64,000 bases of DNA. Source: Moniliella sp. 'wahieum' (lineage: Eukaryota; Basidiomycota; Moniliellomycetes; Moniliellales; Moniliellaceae). A model generated the notes under the pieces. The model had not been told where the DNA came from and ran no database searches. It saw nothing but the letters and a program-made list of their open reading frames with translations. The stretch covers positions 1-64,000 of the forward strand of contig RSEE01000101.1 in NCBI GenBank assembly GCA_003971905.1. The letters are read 5' to 3'. The translations under genes were made by a program, and so were the position numbers. Positions 24,274 to 35,827 of the stretch are shown here, piece by piece. Position 1 is the stretch's first letter. Every line of letters starts with the position of its first letter.

Positions 24274-25659
24274 CCTTCAGCATCTGCAACACGTGAGGGT
24301 GTGACTGACTGCGTGAGCGCGTGCGCTGTCCTCTGCCCTACAACCCACCCGCCCTGGCCGATGCTGGGTTGGGTACGTTGGGCGCTGGCTGCCAAGCGCG
24401 CGCGATCAACATACGCGGGGCGTTGCGCACAGCTGCCACAGCAGCCACAGCTGATGCCAGTGCGAACGCGTGCACTTACCTACACTCATCTCCGACGCCC
24501 GCCCCCCTCGGCGACGTACTGAGGAAGTACTGCATGGTGCATCATGTGCATCATGACATGGACGACACCCTTGCCGGAGGCAGTGCAGCGCGGATGTATA
24601 CGGAGCTCAGGCGCTCAGGCGCTCATATCCCGATCATCGAGATCATCGTTCATCGTTCTCAATATAGCCACTAGCTCACTCCTCCGCGTGAGAGGGTGGG
24701 GCACGGGATGGTTGCGAGCAAAGCAGGACCCGCGGACGTCGGTGGCGCCGTTTGATATACCTGTTACCGGACTGTTACCATGGTATAATCGCGGTAACCG
24801 GTAATAACGCTGCGCGCAACGAGAGTACCAGCCGGTTGTAACCTGCTTATACCGTTTCCCTTTTCTATTGCTGCAACCCCTTACGAGTCGGCGTTTCTGC
24901 TACACGGGTGCGTGAGGCGCCACAGCACCCCCAAACCGGCCCCACCTCGTGTTCGGAGGCCTGTGGTGCCTATAATGTGGATCGTCGTGATGCATGACGC
25001 GTGATGCCGGCAGTGCAAACACAGGAGACTATCGTCTCTGCGTCTGAGATTCTGAGGTCATTGACCCTGCAAGAGAGGTCTAGATTTGGAGGACTGATCT
25101 GAGGCTTCTGAAAGGCTTTTAAGGCCTAATGGCCTACTGTTCCTAAGGCCTTCCTATACTGCTTGAATTGAACGTCCAAGCGGCCTAATACTATACTATC
25201 TACTACTGCTAGTACTACGATGTCTCGTTTGCAATACTGTCACGTACCTGGATCTATACCGATTTACCGCCAGGGTTTCTCAGCGACTCAACTGAGTGTA
25301 CTGACGTACTGAACGTACTGCACTGGTACTGGCCACGATGCATTATGTATCATGCACCAGGCTTCGATCAAAAGTCGGCCAAGCCTCTAGCAGCCTCTAG
25401 CAGCCTCTCGCATAGCATAAAGGGGTCTAGGTTGAAGGGGGTACATATTGCTTTTCTTTGACTCCACCCGCCCCACAGCTCCATCAAACCACACGGCCTC
25501 ACGTCTTTCAGATATTTGCAAAAAAGCCACAGGTTGACTTGCCTTCTCCTCCTGTACCACCACCACTACCACCACCGCCTGCTCCTCCTAACCTCTTTCT
25601 GATTCCTAGTACCGCAGCTGTTCCCTCTACGGCTTGGTCACCGCTGTGGTATAGACGCC

Positions 25660-27667
25660 ATGGACTCGGCATCTTCTTCCCCAGCCATCTCCAAAACTAG
25701 CCCACCTAGTTCTTACCCTTGGAACTCCCGCTATGGTTCCACCGACTCGTTCTGGCACTCCGGCTCGACCGGACTTCCGCCTTCGACCACAGCTACCACC
25801 TTCACCTCCCGCGCCGGCAGCCTGAGCAGCGCCAGTCTGGCAGGCAAAGGTACCACTGGGACCCCCCCCGCTGGGGAAGACAACAAGCTGCTGGGTCTTC
25901 TCGAGAGCTGACCCTCCGCCTCCTCCATCAAGCTACAGGCTCGGCCAACGCTACTCTAAGCGTGCCTCGTCTTTGCTCAGCGGGCTCGTCGGCGCCTAAG
26001 CGTCAACAGCACAGTATCCTCCTTGTCGCACAGATCGACCGATGCAGAAAGTGCCACCATCCTTCTAGACGGGGGAGCATGACGGCCTCATCAGTTGGAG
26101 CTCCCCCTTCGCTTGCAGCGCTCCCACGGTCTAGTATGGCTGAATCTGATCAGGTTTATTTCACCGTCCACACTCGGTCCAAAAGTAACGTACGGTACAG
26201 CAAGCTCAATCTTGCTGCCATCCGATACGGGTTTGATGCCTGGCTCCGAGGATGAGAATCGAGTGCCTACTACAAAGGCCTTGGCACTGGAAAAGGCAAG
26301 GTATCCCCCGTTCACCTGGCACCCCTCATGCTTCTTCCGCATCTAGATCTTCCGCCTCCTCCGCCAGCGACCGGCTAAGAGTGTGCGCGGATCCGCTTGG
26401 TCCATCCAACGGATAGGTTGGCAACTACTCGGCTGGCTCCCGGCGCTCTGTTGCCGTTCTCTCCCCCAGCGCTTCGAGCGCAGCCAAGTTTGATACACCC
26501 ATCTTCATCTTGGCGACAACCTCGACATTCTCTCGCACAGCCAGACCCTGGAACTCTATCTTCGCAATGCGGGCAAAGTGGAGGATCCGAACTCTATGTA
26601 CGAGCTGGCCATTTTCATCTTGGAGGCAGCGCAAGTACGAGATGACCTGCCGATTGGCGAGCACCACCACCTCGTTCGGGGGGCCATGGAGTTGCTGCGC
26701 AAGATAGCTGACCGAGGTCATGTCGCAGCTCAATTCTACCTAGCCGAATGCTTGGCGGCAGGAGTGGGGCATCCGGACAACAAGCCACAGATGGTCCAGG
26801 CGCAAGCACTCTACGTCCTAGCCGCCAAACATGGTCATGCCGACGCTTCCTTCAAGGCAGGACGGTGCTTTGAGCAAGGCTGGGGCTGTCTGAAAGATAC
26901 CAGCAAGGCAATCAAATGGCTCCGTAAGGCCGCTGCGCCGGCCATCCTGGTGCGCTCTACCGCCTAGGCATGGCCGAACTCAATGGCGAGTTGGGACGAA
27001 CCAAGAATTCCCGGCAGGGCGTCAAGTACCTCAAATTGTCCGCCCAAGCCGCCACGCCTGAATGGCCGCGCGCGTTGCATGAGCTAGGGCTGCTGCACAA
27101 CCGAGGCATCGAAGGCGTGGTATTTACCGATCCAACTTACGCATGCAACCTCTTGACCCGCGCTGCCCAGCTCGGGTTTGCCCCGTCTGCCTACCTCATG
27201 GGGAAAAATTACGAGTATGGTCGCATGGCTGTCCGGTGGATGGGGGGTTGAGCGTGCACATGTACAACATTGCAGCTCAGCAGGATCATGCCGAAGCGTG
27301 CTTTGCCCTGACGGCCTGGTACATGGTGGGTGTGCCAGGTATCCTGCCTCAGTCCGATACCGAGGCATATCTCTGGGCCAAAAAGGCCGCGGAACAGAAC
27401 CTGGCCAAAGCCGAGTACGCAATGGGCTACTTTTGCCAGGCTGGCGTGGGCACCGACGTTGATCTGACCATGGCCACCCTTTGGCTAGAAAGGGCTGTCG
27501 AGCATGGCGATCCTCGTGCGCCAGCCCGTTTGAAATCGGTCCAGGCGAGTCGAGGGCCCACCGGACGGTCTCCCCTTCGTCGGCCCCATGAAGCTCCCAA
27601 ACGCATGACACTTACCACACCCACATTTACCCCTTTGCTCCCCATCCCCCTTCCTTCCACGACGTGA
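25660..27667 (+). CDS. Chs4/Skt5-like chitin synthase regulator with Sel1 repeats (frame-disrupted)
   Basis: Proteins of this family activate or localise chitin synthase at the cell surface or septum. The N-terminal third, from MDSASSSPAISK, is Ser/Thr-rich and disordered. From about 26485 the conserved part begins with a FDTPIFIL-type strand and a LELYLRNAGK segment, then Sel1-like repeats: YELAIFILEAAQ, AQFYLAECLAAGVG, ASFKAGRCFEQGWG, ALHELGLLHNRG, AYLMGKNYEYG, ACFALTAWYMVG and AEYAMGYFCQAGVG, ending near 27500. The tail is basic and proline-rich. A C-terminal prenylation CaaX box, seen in yeast Skt5, is not visible in the frame chosen here. Frame changes occur near 25915, 26500, 26940 and 27245. 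The start may lie further upstream if the proline-rich frame at 25458 is coding. Confidence 0.85.
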
Positions 27668-28456
27668 GAATGCCATGATGGAGAACGCTGGGCGACCACA
27701 TTGCATTTTCTACCCTCTCGGACTCTCCACTCTCCTTCGGCCCAATCCGTACTTTTTTCCTCTCGAGTGTGTACCTCCTCTCCCACCTTCACTTTTGAAC
27801 CCCCCCCCCAACCTCTACCCATCTCCCCCGCTTGCAACTGCAAGCCTTTTCTTGCTTCTCTATACCTTATTACCCTCCCACGTGTCGTTGATCCTGGCTG
27901 ATCGGGTTCGTCCTGGCGACAAATCTTCGCTGATCAACTGCCCACCTCTCTTACTCACGTTCCTTTTCGGCTGTGCGCCTCGTTCACAAAACATCCAATG
28001 CAACGTATCGTACGCACCGCATATTGACATTGCACATTCAGAGTGACCACTGCAGTAACCTTTTTTGTTAACAGAGGGGGGGTATGGATCCAACACCCAT
28101 CACCACCAGACAATACCTGGGGTCTTCAGCGAAAATCGATTACCGACACACCGCCTGTAGACATGAAAGGACAGTCTAAAGTTAACCGTACTACACACAG
28201 TGCGGGTCAAACATGGAAAAAGGCATCGACAGCGGTAAATTCGCCTGCGGAATTCCACTCTTCCCTCCTAAACTGTCTGGCGCATTCAATCCATGGTGCG
28301 TTACATCACTGGTCGACGCAACGAAATTGCACAAGTGTTAAAGACCAGAGAGCAGGCCATTAATGGCGTAGTGCATTGCACATGAGCGCATAAGCTGCGG
28401 AGGCTAGATCTTATTAAGCCCCTACAAGAGGATAGATCGGTCGTAAGAAAAAAGGA
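27668..28456. other. 3' region of the Chs4-like gene and gap to tRNA-Glu
   Basis: Pyrimidine-rich sequence to about 27850, then unremarkable sequence. No conserved protein or repeat family is seen. Confidence 0.4.
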
Positions 28457-28540
28457 TTCCCCGACCGGGAGTCGAACCCGGGTCTTGACGGATCACAAGT
28501 ACATGAGAGCGTCACATCATAGCCGTTGGACCATCGAGGA
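28457..28540 (-). tRNA. tRNA-Glu (anticodon CTC) with a short intron
   Basis: The reverse complement starts TCCTCGA, pairing with TCGGGGA at the 3' end. The anticodon stem TGACG/CGTCA encloses CTCTCA, an insertion of about 12 bases after position 37, and C. This gives anticodon CTC for GAG. The T arm is CCGGG-TTCGACT-CCCGG. Total length of 84 fits a 72-base mature tRNA plus intron. Confidence 0.88.
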
Positions 28541-28734
28541 TAATCGATGGGCTGACGTTTGGAACGATTTGACTTACTAAGCTTCAGGAGCTGGCCCTTG
28601 GACGCCATGACGCAACACTGAACATTTCACCGGGACCAATTGCTTCAATCGGCGTTTCGGCCGAGGGACGTTAACGTGTTAACGTTAACAGCGAGGCTCT
28701 CTCAACCAGCCGATCTACGCCTATCCCCGTCCCG

Positions 28735-28810
28735 ATCTCCATCTCCATCTGCATCTCCATCCTCATCTCCATCCTCATCTCCATCCTCATCTCCATCCTC
28801 ATCTCCATCC
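28735..28810 (+). repeat. CATCTC/CATCCT hexamer-dodecamer repeat before the zinc-cluster gene
   Basis: About twelve hexamers, mostly alternating as CTCCATCCTCAT, end 27 bases before the preferred ATG at 28837. They are probably 5' leader sequence. Confidence 0.8.
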
Positions 28811-28836
28811 CTCGCAGCCTCGCCCGTGTGCTGGCC

Positions 28837-31800
28837 ATGCCGCATCCGCAGCCTCCAGCACCTCCTGTCAACCCAGCGGACCCATCGTCTGTTTTGCCCC
28901 CCCAATGCCAGCGACGACGACGGCAGCGACAGCGGCGCAAGCAACTCGGATGCCTCCCTCGAACCGCCACAGCCCTCCACCACAGCCGATGAGTACCCGC
29001 ATCAGCCGCGCCAGGACATCCACCACCACCGCCTCCCCCGCAAACGCGTTGCCTCCACCTCGCCCCCCGCTCCACCCGCTTCCTCGCCTCCTGGAGACGA
29101 CCCTGCCGCGCCAGACACTAGTGGTGAGGGCAGACAATCACCCTCTGCCGTCAACGCCATCCCAGCGAGTCCTGCTTCGCCCGTCCCAAAATCCAAGCGC
29201 CGCCGGGGCCCAGCAGCATGCACCGCCTGCCGCCGGCTCAAAATGCGTTGCACAGGCATCGACAAGGGCCCCCCTGTGCACGCTGTAGGGCATCAGAAAC
29301 GGAGTGCGTGTTCCAGGTGCCGACTCGTGTTCGCAAGGGGTCCAAGGCCAAACAGGTCGAGGCCATGGCAGCATCGCTGCAGAAGATGGAACACACGTTG
29401 GCCAAGGTGCTCCGGTCCATCGACCCCAAACCGGGTGGGACGGGATTTTGCCACCGACCCACCCACATACAAGCACCTCCACTTCCACCACCGCCGCCAC
29501 CTTTGCCTACGAAGCGTCACCCTCCAACCAGATCTCTCGTTCCGGACCGCCCGAGCCTATTGCCTCGCCATCACGTCGAATGAGCGCGCAAACTGGATCA
29601 TCTCAGGCTTCCCTGCGGCAGCATTCCGCTGCTACACCCAATCCACAAGCCGGCTCAGCCTCGTGCCTGGCCCTGGGACCCAACGATCCTTCCTACTCCA
29701 TGCCCCCCCCGCCCGGCCAAGCAGCAACCAGCCCCATTTCACATTTTCTCCCCACCCAGAGTGACAATGGCAAATCCGCTACCGACTCTCCCGAATCGTC
29801 GAGGAAGTCAATCATGCGTGCATATGGACATTTGTCCGCCTCGCCTACCAAGGTTGATGGAATCCCGCTCAAGCCATCGTTACAGCTGGTGGACGACCAA
29901 GGGTTGAATCTACTGGGCCTCTTGGCTGAAGCCAGCTTAAGCGCTTTGCCAAAGCCCACCGAACCTGGTTCTGTCCCTTCCCAGGATGGGATGGCAGCGC
30001 AGGTAAGATCACCCCCCGAGGCCCGAGCTGCCACATCCTCCCAGCATTCTGTACCGCTGGGCGTGGCAAATCGCAGTTACTTTTGCCCCGGGTTTATCGA
30101 GCAGCTTCCGGTGCGCAAACTCATCATTGAGCACGAGCTACCGCCGACGCTGCTGGACGATGGGGTAGTAACCCTGGACGAATTGACAGACTTGTTCCGC
30201 ATTTTCACCACCTGCAATCACTTTGCTGCGGTCCTCGATCCCAGTCTGCACACACCCAACTTTGTCCGCTCCCGCTCCCCTTTCTTGCTGGCGGTGATTG
30301 CCATGATTGGCTCCAAGTTTTATTCCCAGCGCCCCGATCTGTACAGCAAGGCACAGGAGTACGTGAGGCGGTGCCGTACCATGGCCCTTGAGTATGGGTG
30401 GAAGAGCATGGAGATTTCCCAAGCGTTCCTCCTCCTCTCTCTGTGGGGCGAAACTTCAACAAGCTTTGAACAGGATATGACGTGGCTTCATTCGGGCTTG
30501 GCCATCCGCATGGCCACTGATATCAACCTCGACCGTCCTCTTCCACCCGGGACGCGCCCTTCCTCATCCTTGGACGATGCGCTGACCCAAGAACGCGACG
30601 TGCTGAATCGCGAAACGGACCTGGTTGGGCTGTTATCGTGGACCGGATGATGGCCTCGCACATGGGCAAGTCCTACACGGTACGAGAAGACAAAATGATT
30701 GGGTCGGTCCGGACGTGGTGCATGCAACATCTCTCCCAACCATGGGACGTGGGTGTGGCTGGGCTGACCGAACTCCATCGGATCCAGTCCAAGCAGATGG
30801 AGTTTCTCCAATCCTACTTACCCTCACTCGGAGGCGAGGCAGACTTGGCATCAATTCTTCGTGTCTTCAATCGCCAGCTGGACGAGTGGCGACAGGTATG
30901 GCACTTTGAAGATTTGCTGAAACAGTACCACTTGCGGCGGCCTGGGGGCGAAGCAGAAACACAGACTGTGTACACTGCCAATGGGTTCCAAGACCTTCCT
31001 CCCGGCTCCTTGGGCGGGCTAGACGCAAACGATACCCCTCGGCTCTTTTCCCTTGAGAGCAACAAAGCAGCCTGCAAGGAATCATCGGCCATCCTACGAA
31101 TTCTGGGACGGGACACAGACGATCCCTCTTTCACTCTGGGCACACCGCCGCCCGAAACCCAAATGGTTGCTCGGGCACTTTACTTTTTGGTTCGAGTCGG
31201 GCCTTTGCGGTACCACTATGGAGTATTGTTGCTCAACTCGTTTGGCCTACAACGATTTTTGGATGATCCGTCGAAGAACGAGACTGAGATGTTAACGTGT
31301 ACGTTGAGTTGCCCTGCTGTTGTGCTGCCCTGCGGCTACCCATTTTTCATCTAACGTTTGTTTGCGTCTCTGTCTCTGTTGTGGCTACTAGACTACTTTC
31401 TGTGCAAAAGCGCTGCCTTGTCAATCATCAAGTGCGCCGTTAGTCTAGGGCCCGAATTGCGCTACGCGCCCGACACGCAGTTCCTCATGATTGCGTATGC
31501 AGCTGTATTTTTGATCAAGGTGCGTTGGCCCGGGCCTAGGACGCGTTGGTGTTCCAAGGTAACTAACTCGCTGTGCTTACCCCCTCTCTGCTCCCGTAGT
31601 TGGCCCGCCCCGTCTTTGCCAAGTACACCAACTCAGCCGAGTTGCTCGACTTGGTCCTGCGCGTCGCCACTTTTTGGCCACGATTGCCGTCAACCAATCC
31701 ACACGCCTTACCTCTACGCCACCTTTCTCAAAACCGTTCTCGCCGCCCATGAGGACGGCACCGATCCCACCGCCCCGCCTCCTACCACCTCCGCTGCCAA

Positions 31801-32377
31801 CCCTCCCATCGCACAACCCGTGCATCCCACCAGCTCGCGCGCGCTTCCTGCCGCCCCGGGCGGAAACAACAGTCTGCCCTCTACCCTACCCGGCCTGGAC
31901 CCTGCTCCGCTCCCTCCGGCCTCTCTGCACGACCCTGCTACCACCTGGCCCATCTCAGCCCCTCCTGACCCCACCGCGTTGTACCCGGCGCTCCCACCAG
32001 CCTGCCCAGCCGCTCTCCCCGTCCCCGCCAACCCGGACAGCCTGACGCGCAACGATGCGTTTTGGTCGTCTCTCTTGCCTCCTGGATTTGCCGCGTCCGG
32101 TCCAGGCACGGGACAAGGTACCCCCGATCCTACTGGTTCGCTCCCTTCGTTGTCCTCCGCTTCCGCACACGCACAAGCCCAAGCCCAAGCACAAGCTCAG
32201 GTGCAGGCGCAACCACAGGCGCAACCACAGGCGCAACCACAGGCGCAGACACACCTATCCTCCACCGCCTCTTCCTCCTCGCAACCGTCCCTCTGGCCAC
32301 GCGTTGCGGGCGTCACGGACGCGACTACCTACGGTACACCTCAGAGCTGGTTTTCTTTCCCCCCCCTCGTGGGGTAG
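28837..32377 (+). CDS. Zn(II)2Cys6 transcription factor with fungal-specific TF domain
   Basis: A nuclear DNA-binding regulator. The preferred start at 28837 gives MPHPQPPAPPVNPADPSS and needs a one-base correction at the C7 run near 28899 to enter an acidic linker (DDDGSDSGASNSD). A basic KSKRRRGP stretch then precedes the binuclear cluster, CTACRRLKMRC then CARCRASETEC (about 29220-29310), with a one-base loss at a C run inside it. A heptad-like helix follows. The middle-homology region spans about 30110-31300 (LWGETSTSFEQDMTWLHSGL near 30440). Introns are at 31299-31391 and 31520-31599. The C-terminus is a Pro/Ala-rich, AQAQAQ/AQPQ-repeat tail ending WFSFPPLVG. Such tails often activate transcription. 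No target genes can be named; the MFS and ABC transporters elsewhere are only conceivable candidates. Confidence 0.87.
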
Positions 32378-32610
32378 GGGGGTACCAAGGAGGCGCAGCT
32401 GCGGGCGGGATCGGACCCGGCGAATGCTGCTGCTGCTGCTGCTGATGGTGATGATGATGATGGTGAAGGTAATACGACGATGATGATGGCGATCAAGGGA
32501 GTGGATACAGAGCGATGGAAGGTGGGGTAGGTAGGTCGAACGACAGCGACCGTGCAGGACAACCACTGACCCTACCCCCCCCCCCAACTAATGTGGGAAC
32601 AGGGAACAGG

Positions 32611-32638
32611 GTTAAACGTTAAACGTTAAACGTTAACC
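32611..32638. repeat. GTTAAAC 7-bp tandem array
   Basis: Three GTTAAAC units plus GTTAACC. The unit is the odd palindrome GTTNAAC. Confidence 0.9.
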
Positions 32639-33186
32639 AAGTATACAGGCCGGGCCACATTATAGGTAGGGGCACATCTAGCAACACTGATTTCGATCGG
32701 TGCGGGCTCGGCGGGGAGGGGGCACAGGGGGGGCAGGGGGGCAGACCGGTCACATGGTCACATCCCTAAAAGAAATCTATAATGGAGTGGGGCGACATGG
32801 CTTGAAGTTAGTGAAGCTTGAAGGTCGATTGGTTCGCCACACAAGTGAGTGTGGCGATGGTGCGGCAACTGAGGGGCTTACCGGTTAGTAAACACTGGCA
32901 CATCGATGTCCGAAGCACGCGCGCGCACGGTGGCTCAGCCTGAGCGCTCATTGAGTTGCGTGAAACGCGGTGGGAGGGGGGGATCGAGGAGACATGTGAG
33001 CTGGGGCGCGCTCAGCCTCAGCGCTGCTGAGCCCCTCAGGCTGAGCATGTGACATGTGTGGGGGCTTGAAGCTTGACGCGTTGACGTGCGACATGTGACA
33101 TGTGACATTGGGCTGGGGCGGGAGGAGGCGGGATGCGAAAGGGCTTGGAGTAACGGGGTTTGATGGAGATCCAGCCCGATCTGTTC

Positions 33187-33207
33187 TCGATAATCGATAA
33201 TCGATAA
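33187..33207. repeat. TCGATAA 7-bp tandem array
   Basis: Three perfect units. Phased as GATAATC it is the odd palindrome GATNATC. Confidence 0.9.
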
Positions 33208-33558
33208 CGGTCAACCAGATGAGAGCGCGGTGGTTGTTGCGGTCACCATAACAAGGGTTAACAAGGGTCGTAGGCCGCCAATAAAACACAGCCTCGCATA
33301 CGACGAGAGAGCTGGTACAAGAAGAGAAGCGATAACGTATAGGTCAACTGGCAACTATAGTAACTGGTAGCCGATACCCCCAACGAATCCAGTAGATGTC
33401 AGAGAGCGGAGATAGCGCGGCGGTACACCGATGTCGATGCCAAAAACCACTCAATTACCTTTTGATAACCGGGGCAAAGCTTAAAGAGAAAAAAAATGGG
33501 AAATGCTTAATGAGAGATCTCAGTCTGAGATCTGAGAGTCAACAAGTGACTACCGTCA

Positions 33559-33579
33559 TGCATCATGCATCATGCATCA
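33559..33579. repeat. ATGCATC 7-bp tandem array
   Basis: Three perfect units. Phased as CATCATG it is the odd palindrome CATNATG. Confidence 0.9.
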
Positions 33580-33903
33580 ACACTTGGCATGGGGAAAACA
33601 ACGAGATGCTACCAAGCCGTACGTGCTTGCTCCACTGAGTGGCTGAGTGCCGAGTGCCTGCTCCAACTACTCAAGTTGACTCGGAAGCTACAATGGGAGC
33701 GCTCCAAAATCTCTCTCACATCGGTTTGGTGGACGCAGTGCCGGGTTAGCGCGGTGGCGGGGGATGGCGAACGCAGTGGAACGTTGAAAGTGCATGCCCA
33801 CGTACAACATGCATCACATGTTCAAGTTGAGTTTTGGAATTCGAGTACCGAGTGTACTTGGACTGAGTACTGAGTACTCTTCAACAGCTTCAATAACCGG
33901 TTG

Positions 33904-33967
33904 AATTCAACCCCATTTTGGGTTACCGGTTACCGGTTACCGGTAACCCAAAAGGTGGGGTTGAATT
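33904..33967. repeat. Long inverted repeat enclosing a GGTTACC array
   Basis: The left arm (33904-33929) and right arm (33940-33967) are near-perfect reverse complements apart from a two-base gap. Each arm begins or ends with AATTCAACCCCA-like sequence and reaches TTTTGGGTTACCGG. The centre is GGTTACC repeated three times then GGTAACC. It could extrude as a cruciform or fold as an RNA hairpin. Confidence 0.85.
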
Positions 33968-34065
33968 AAACGAGGTGTGTGCTGAACGTGTAAACGTTGT
34001 GAACATGTTATGGATCGGCTTCTCCCTGAATCATCGAGTCAAGATGATGAAAACCCAACGATATA

Positions 34066-34092
34066 ATCGATAATCGATCATCGATCATCGAC
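34066..34092. repeat. ATCGATA/ATCGATC 7-bp tandem array
   Basis: One ATCGATA, two ATCGATC and a partial unit, in the GATNATC class. Confidence 0.88.
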
Positions 34093-34613
34093 AGAGATAC
34101 AGGCTGAAGCTATCACAGAGATAGAAGGGGCAGCCTACCGAAAGTACAGTGGGGCGCCACACTGGTGGCGCGGGTAGCCCGAAGTCCGGAACCTCCCGGT
34201 TCATATCCCTTCCGATATTCGGTTGGCAGAGGAATATTCTCGAGCCTCTGATGTGGCTCATGCGCTCATGTGCAATGCCATACGTCATCAACTGCCTGCT
34301 CTCTGGTCTTCTACATACTCAAGCTGGGGAAAAGGAAATACATACTTGACTGATATGTTACTGCTGTTTCATATTCCAGCCGTTTTGGCTTTGCTGTGGC
34401 AACAAGGCGCGCAATAATAAACCGCACTTGCCTGTTTGGTTCAGGCCCTCAGGTACGTTCAGGGGTCCTCTGTCACAGATTGTCACATGTCACACACGTC
34501 ACATCTGCATGTGTCATCATGTCATCGATCATCATGTCATCGATGTCATCTCTTTCGGCTACCTCTCGGAACGGGGGGAAGTAACCGGAAATACTAAGCG
34601 ACAGGGAGCACCG

Positions 34614-35827
34614 ATGCCTTTTGGCTCAGACAACTACTCTCAGCATCTTGTGGGTCTTGTGGCATCCGTATCAGCCCCTCTTTCTTTTCCTTTTCTCCCC
34701 TGTTCTCCTCGCCACCACCGTCGTTCCCTCGTCGTCGGACGGTTGCTGCCGACGTGTCTTCTCTTTTGTCTCTTCGCCGTTGTGGCCGGGGTAGATTCGC
34801 GGCCACCTGTCCCTTGTCTCCTTTTGCTCATCTCCTGGCTCGACGCCCTCCGATAATGTCCCCTCCCCCGTCCGTGCGCTCCAAAGTAGACCCCTTGTGC
34901 CCCGTCACCATTCAACCCCAACATCTCCCTCTGCCCTGCCGGCTGCGCCTATCCGACGCTCACCCCCCCCCTGGCTGCCGACTGCGTTGCTCCCGTGTCC
35001 TCTGCACCGCTCCCTCGAGCTGAATACCCTTTTCCACCTAACATGCATCACGCCACCCCCGACGCCCAGCCACATGACGCACCACTCTCCGCCCACGACC
35101 CCATTGCCTATCGGTCCCCCGAGGCTTCCCCTTTTACCGTTGGGACCCCACAGCGGGGCGCCCTTCTCTCCGATGCAACAACAGCCGCCGGTCCGCTGAT
35201 CGACCCTTTGTTTGAGCCCCCCGCGCTGCAACGCACCGTTCCCGTTTTACCCACTGGCAGTCCGCCTCGTGGTCGTACGGTCGATTGGGGCCCCACGTGG
35301 ACCGTGCTACAAGTGCAGCCATTGGCCGAGCCTGTTGGCCTACCAACAAGCAACACCTCTTCCACTGTCAACGTCAATTGGCCTCCTTTCCTCGCCAAAG
35401 ACGCCTCAGTCACCCGGCTTGTTATCAACCCCCCTACCACTTCTTCTTCTTCCCACTCTGATCCTCTTTTACCCACTTCGAGGGACGTTTCGTCCGTGCC
35501 TCTTGTTTTGCCTACCCATTCTGCCCATTCTACTCATTCTGCTCATTCCGCCCCTTCTGCCCCTTCTGCCCCTTCTACCCCTTCTGCCCATTCTACTCTT
35601 TCGATCCCTTCTGCCCATTCGCGCTCCTCTTCCCGCCGTGGGGTTCGCCTCCACCTTCCCGCCCATCCCACCCATCATCCCACCCCGCGCCGAACTAACT
35701 TTATCCCTTGGCCAACAAGCACGTGTTGGTCCTCCTCGCCTCCGCTTCTTGCCTTGTCCTGCTCGGTCTCCTCCTTTACCCCAGACGAAAGAGAGACCAA
35801 GATCTCGTTCCCGCGTCGCCGTCGTAA
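34614..35827 (+). CDS. Uncharacterised Ser/Pro/His-rich single-pass membrane protein (candidate)
   Basis: I do not recognise this protein. A plausible start at 34614 leads to a hydrophobic stretch LLPTCLLFCLFAVVAG resembling a signal or anchor. After a frame change comes a short Cys/Pro region (CPAGCAYPTL near 34932), then a long open frame from about 34890. Its middle is Ser/Pro/Thr-rich, with a tandem run of Ser-Ala-His and Ser-Ala-Pro triplets near 35520-35620. After another one-base shift near 35715, the sequence reads HVLVLLASASCLVLLGLLL followed by YPRRKRD and a stop at 35825-35827. That is a clear transmembrane helix with a basic cytoplasmic edge. The pattern suggests a mucin-like type I surface protein. 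Start and frame joins are inferred. Confidence 0.4.

Larger units (their letters stand above)
23611..25659. other. Repeat-bearing, gene-poor region
   Basis: These 2 kb hold palindromic repeat clusters at 23924-23957 and 24184-24273, and GGTAACC-like inverted words near 24765-24805. The final 200 bases before 25660 encode a proline-rich frame (25458-25655) that may be a leader or an out-of-frame N-terminus of the Chs4-like gene. No other gene is supported. Confidence 0.45.
32378..34613. other. Repeat-rich intergenic gap (2.2 kb)
   Basis: No conserved gene is visible. It begins with a GCT/GAT trinucleotide run (32425-32465) just past the zinc-cluster stop and contains five 7-bp-period arrays plus one long inverted repeat, listed separately. 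ACATGTG units lie at 33091-33109. Confidence 0.55.

Noticed and set aside
34145-34225. A tRNA-like stretch with GGTTCATATCC resembling a T loop
   Set aside because: No matching acceptor stem or anticodon arm could be paired.
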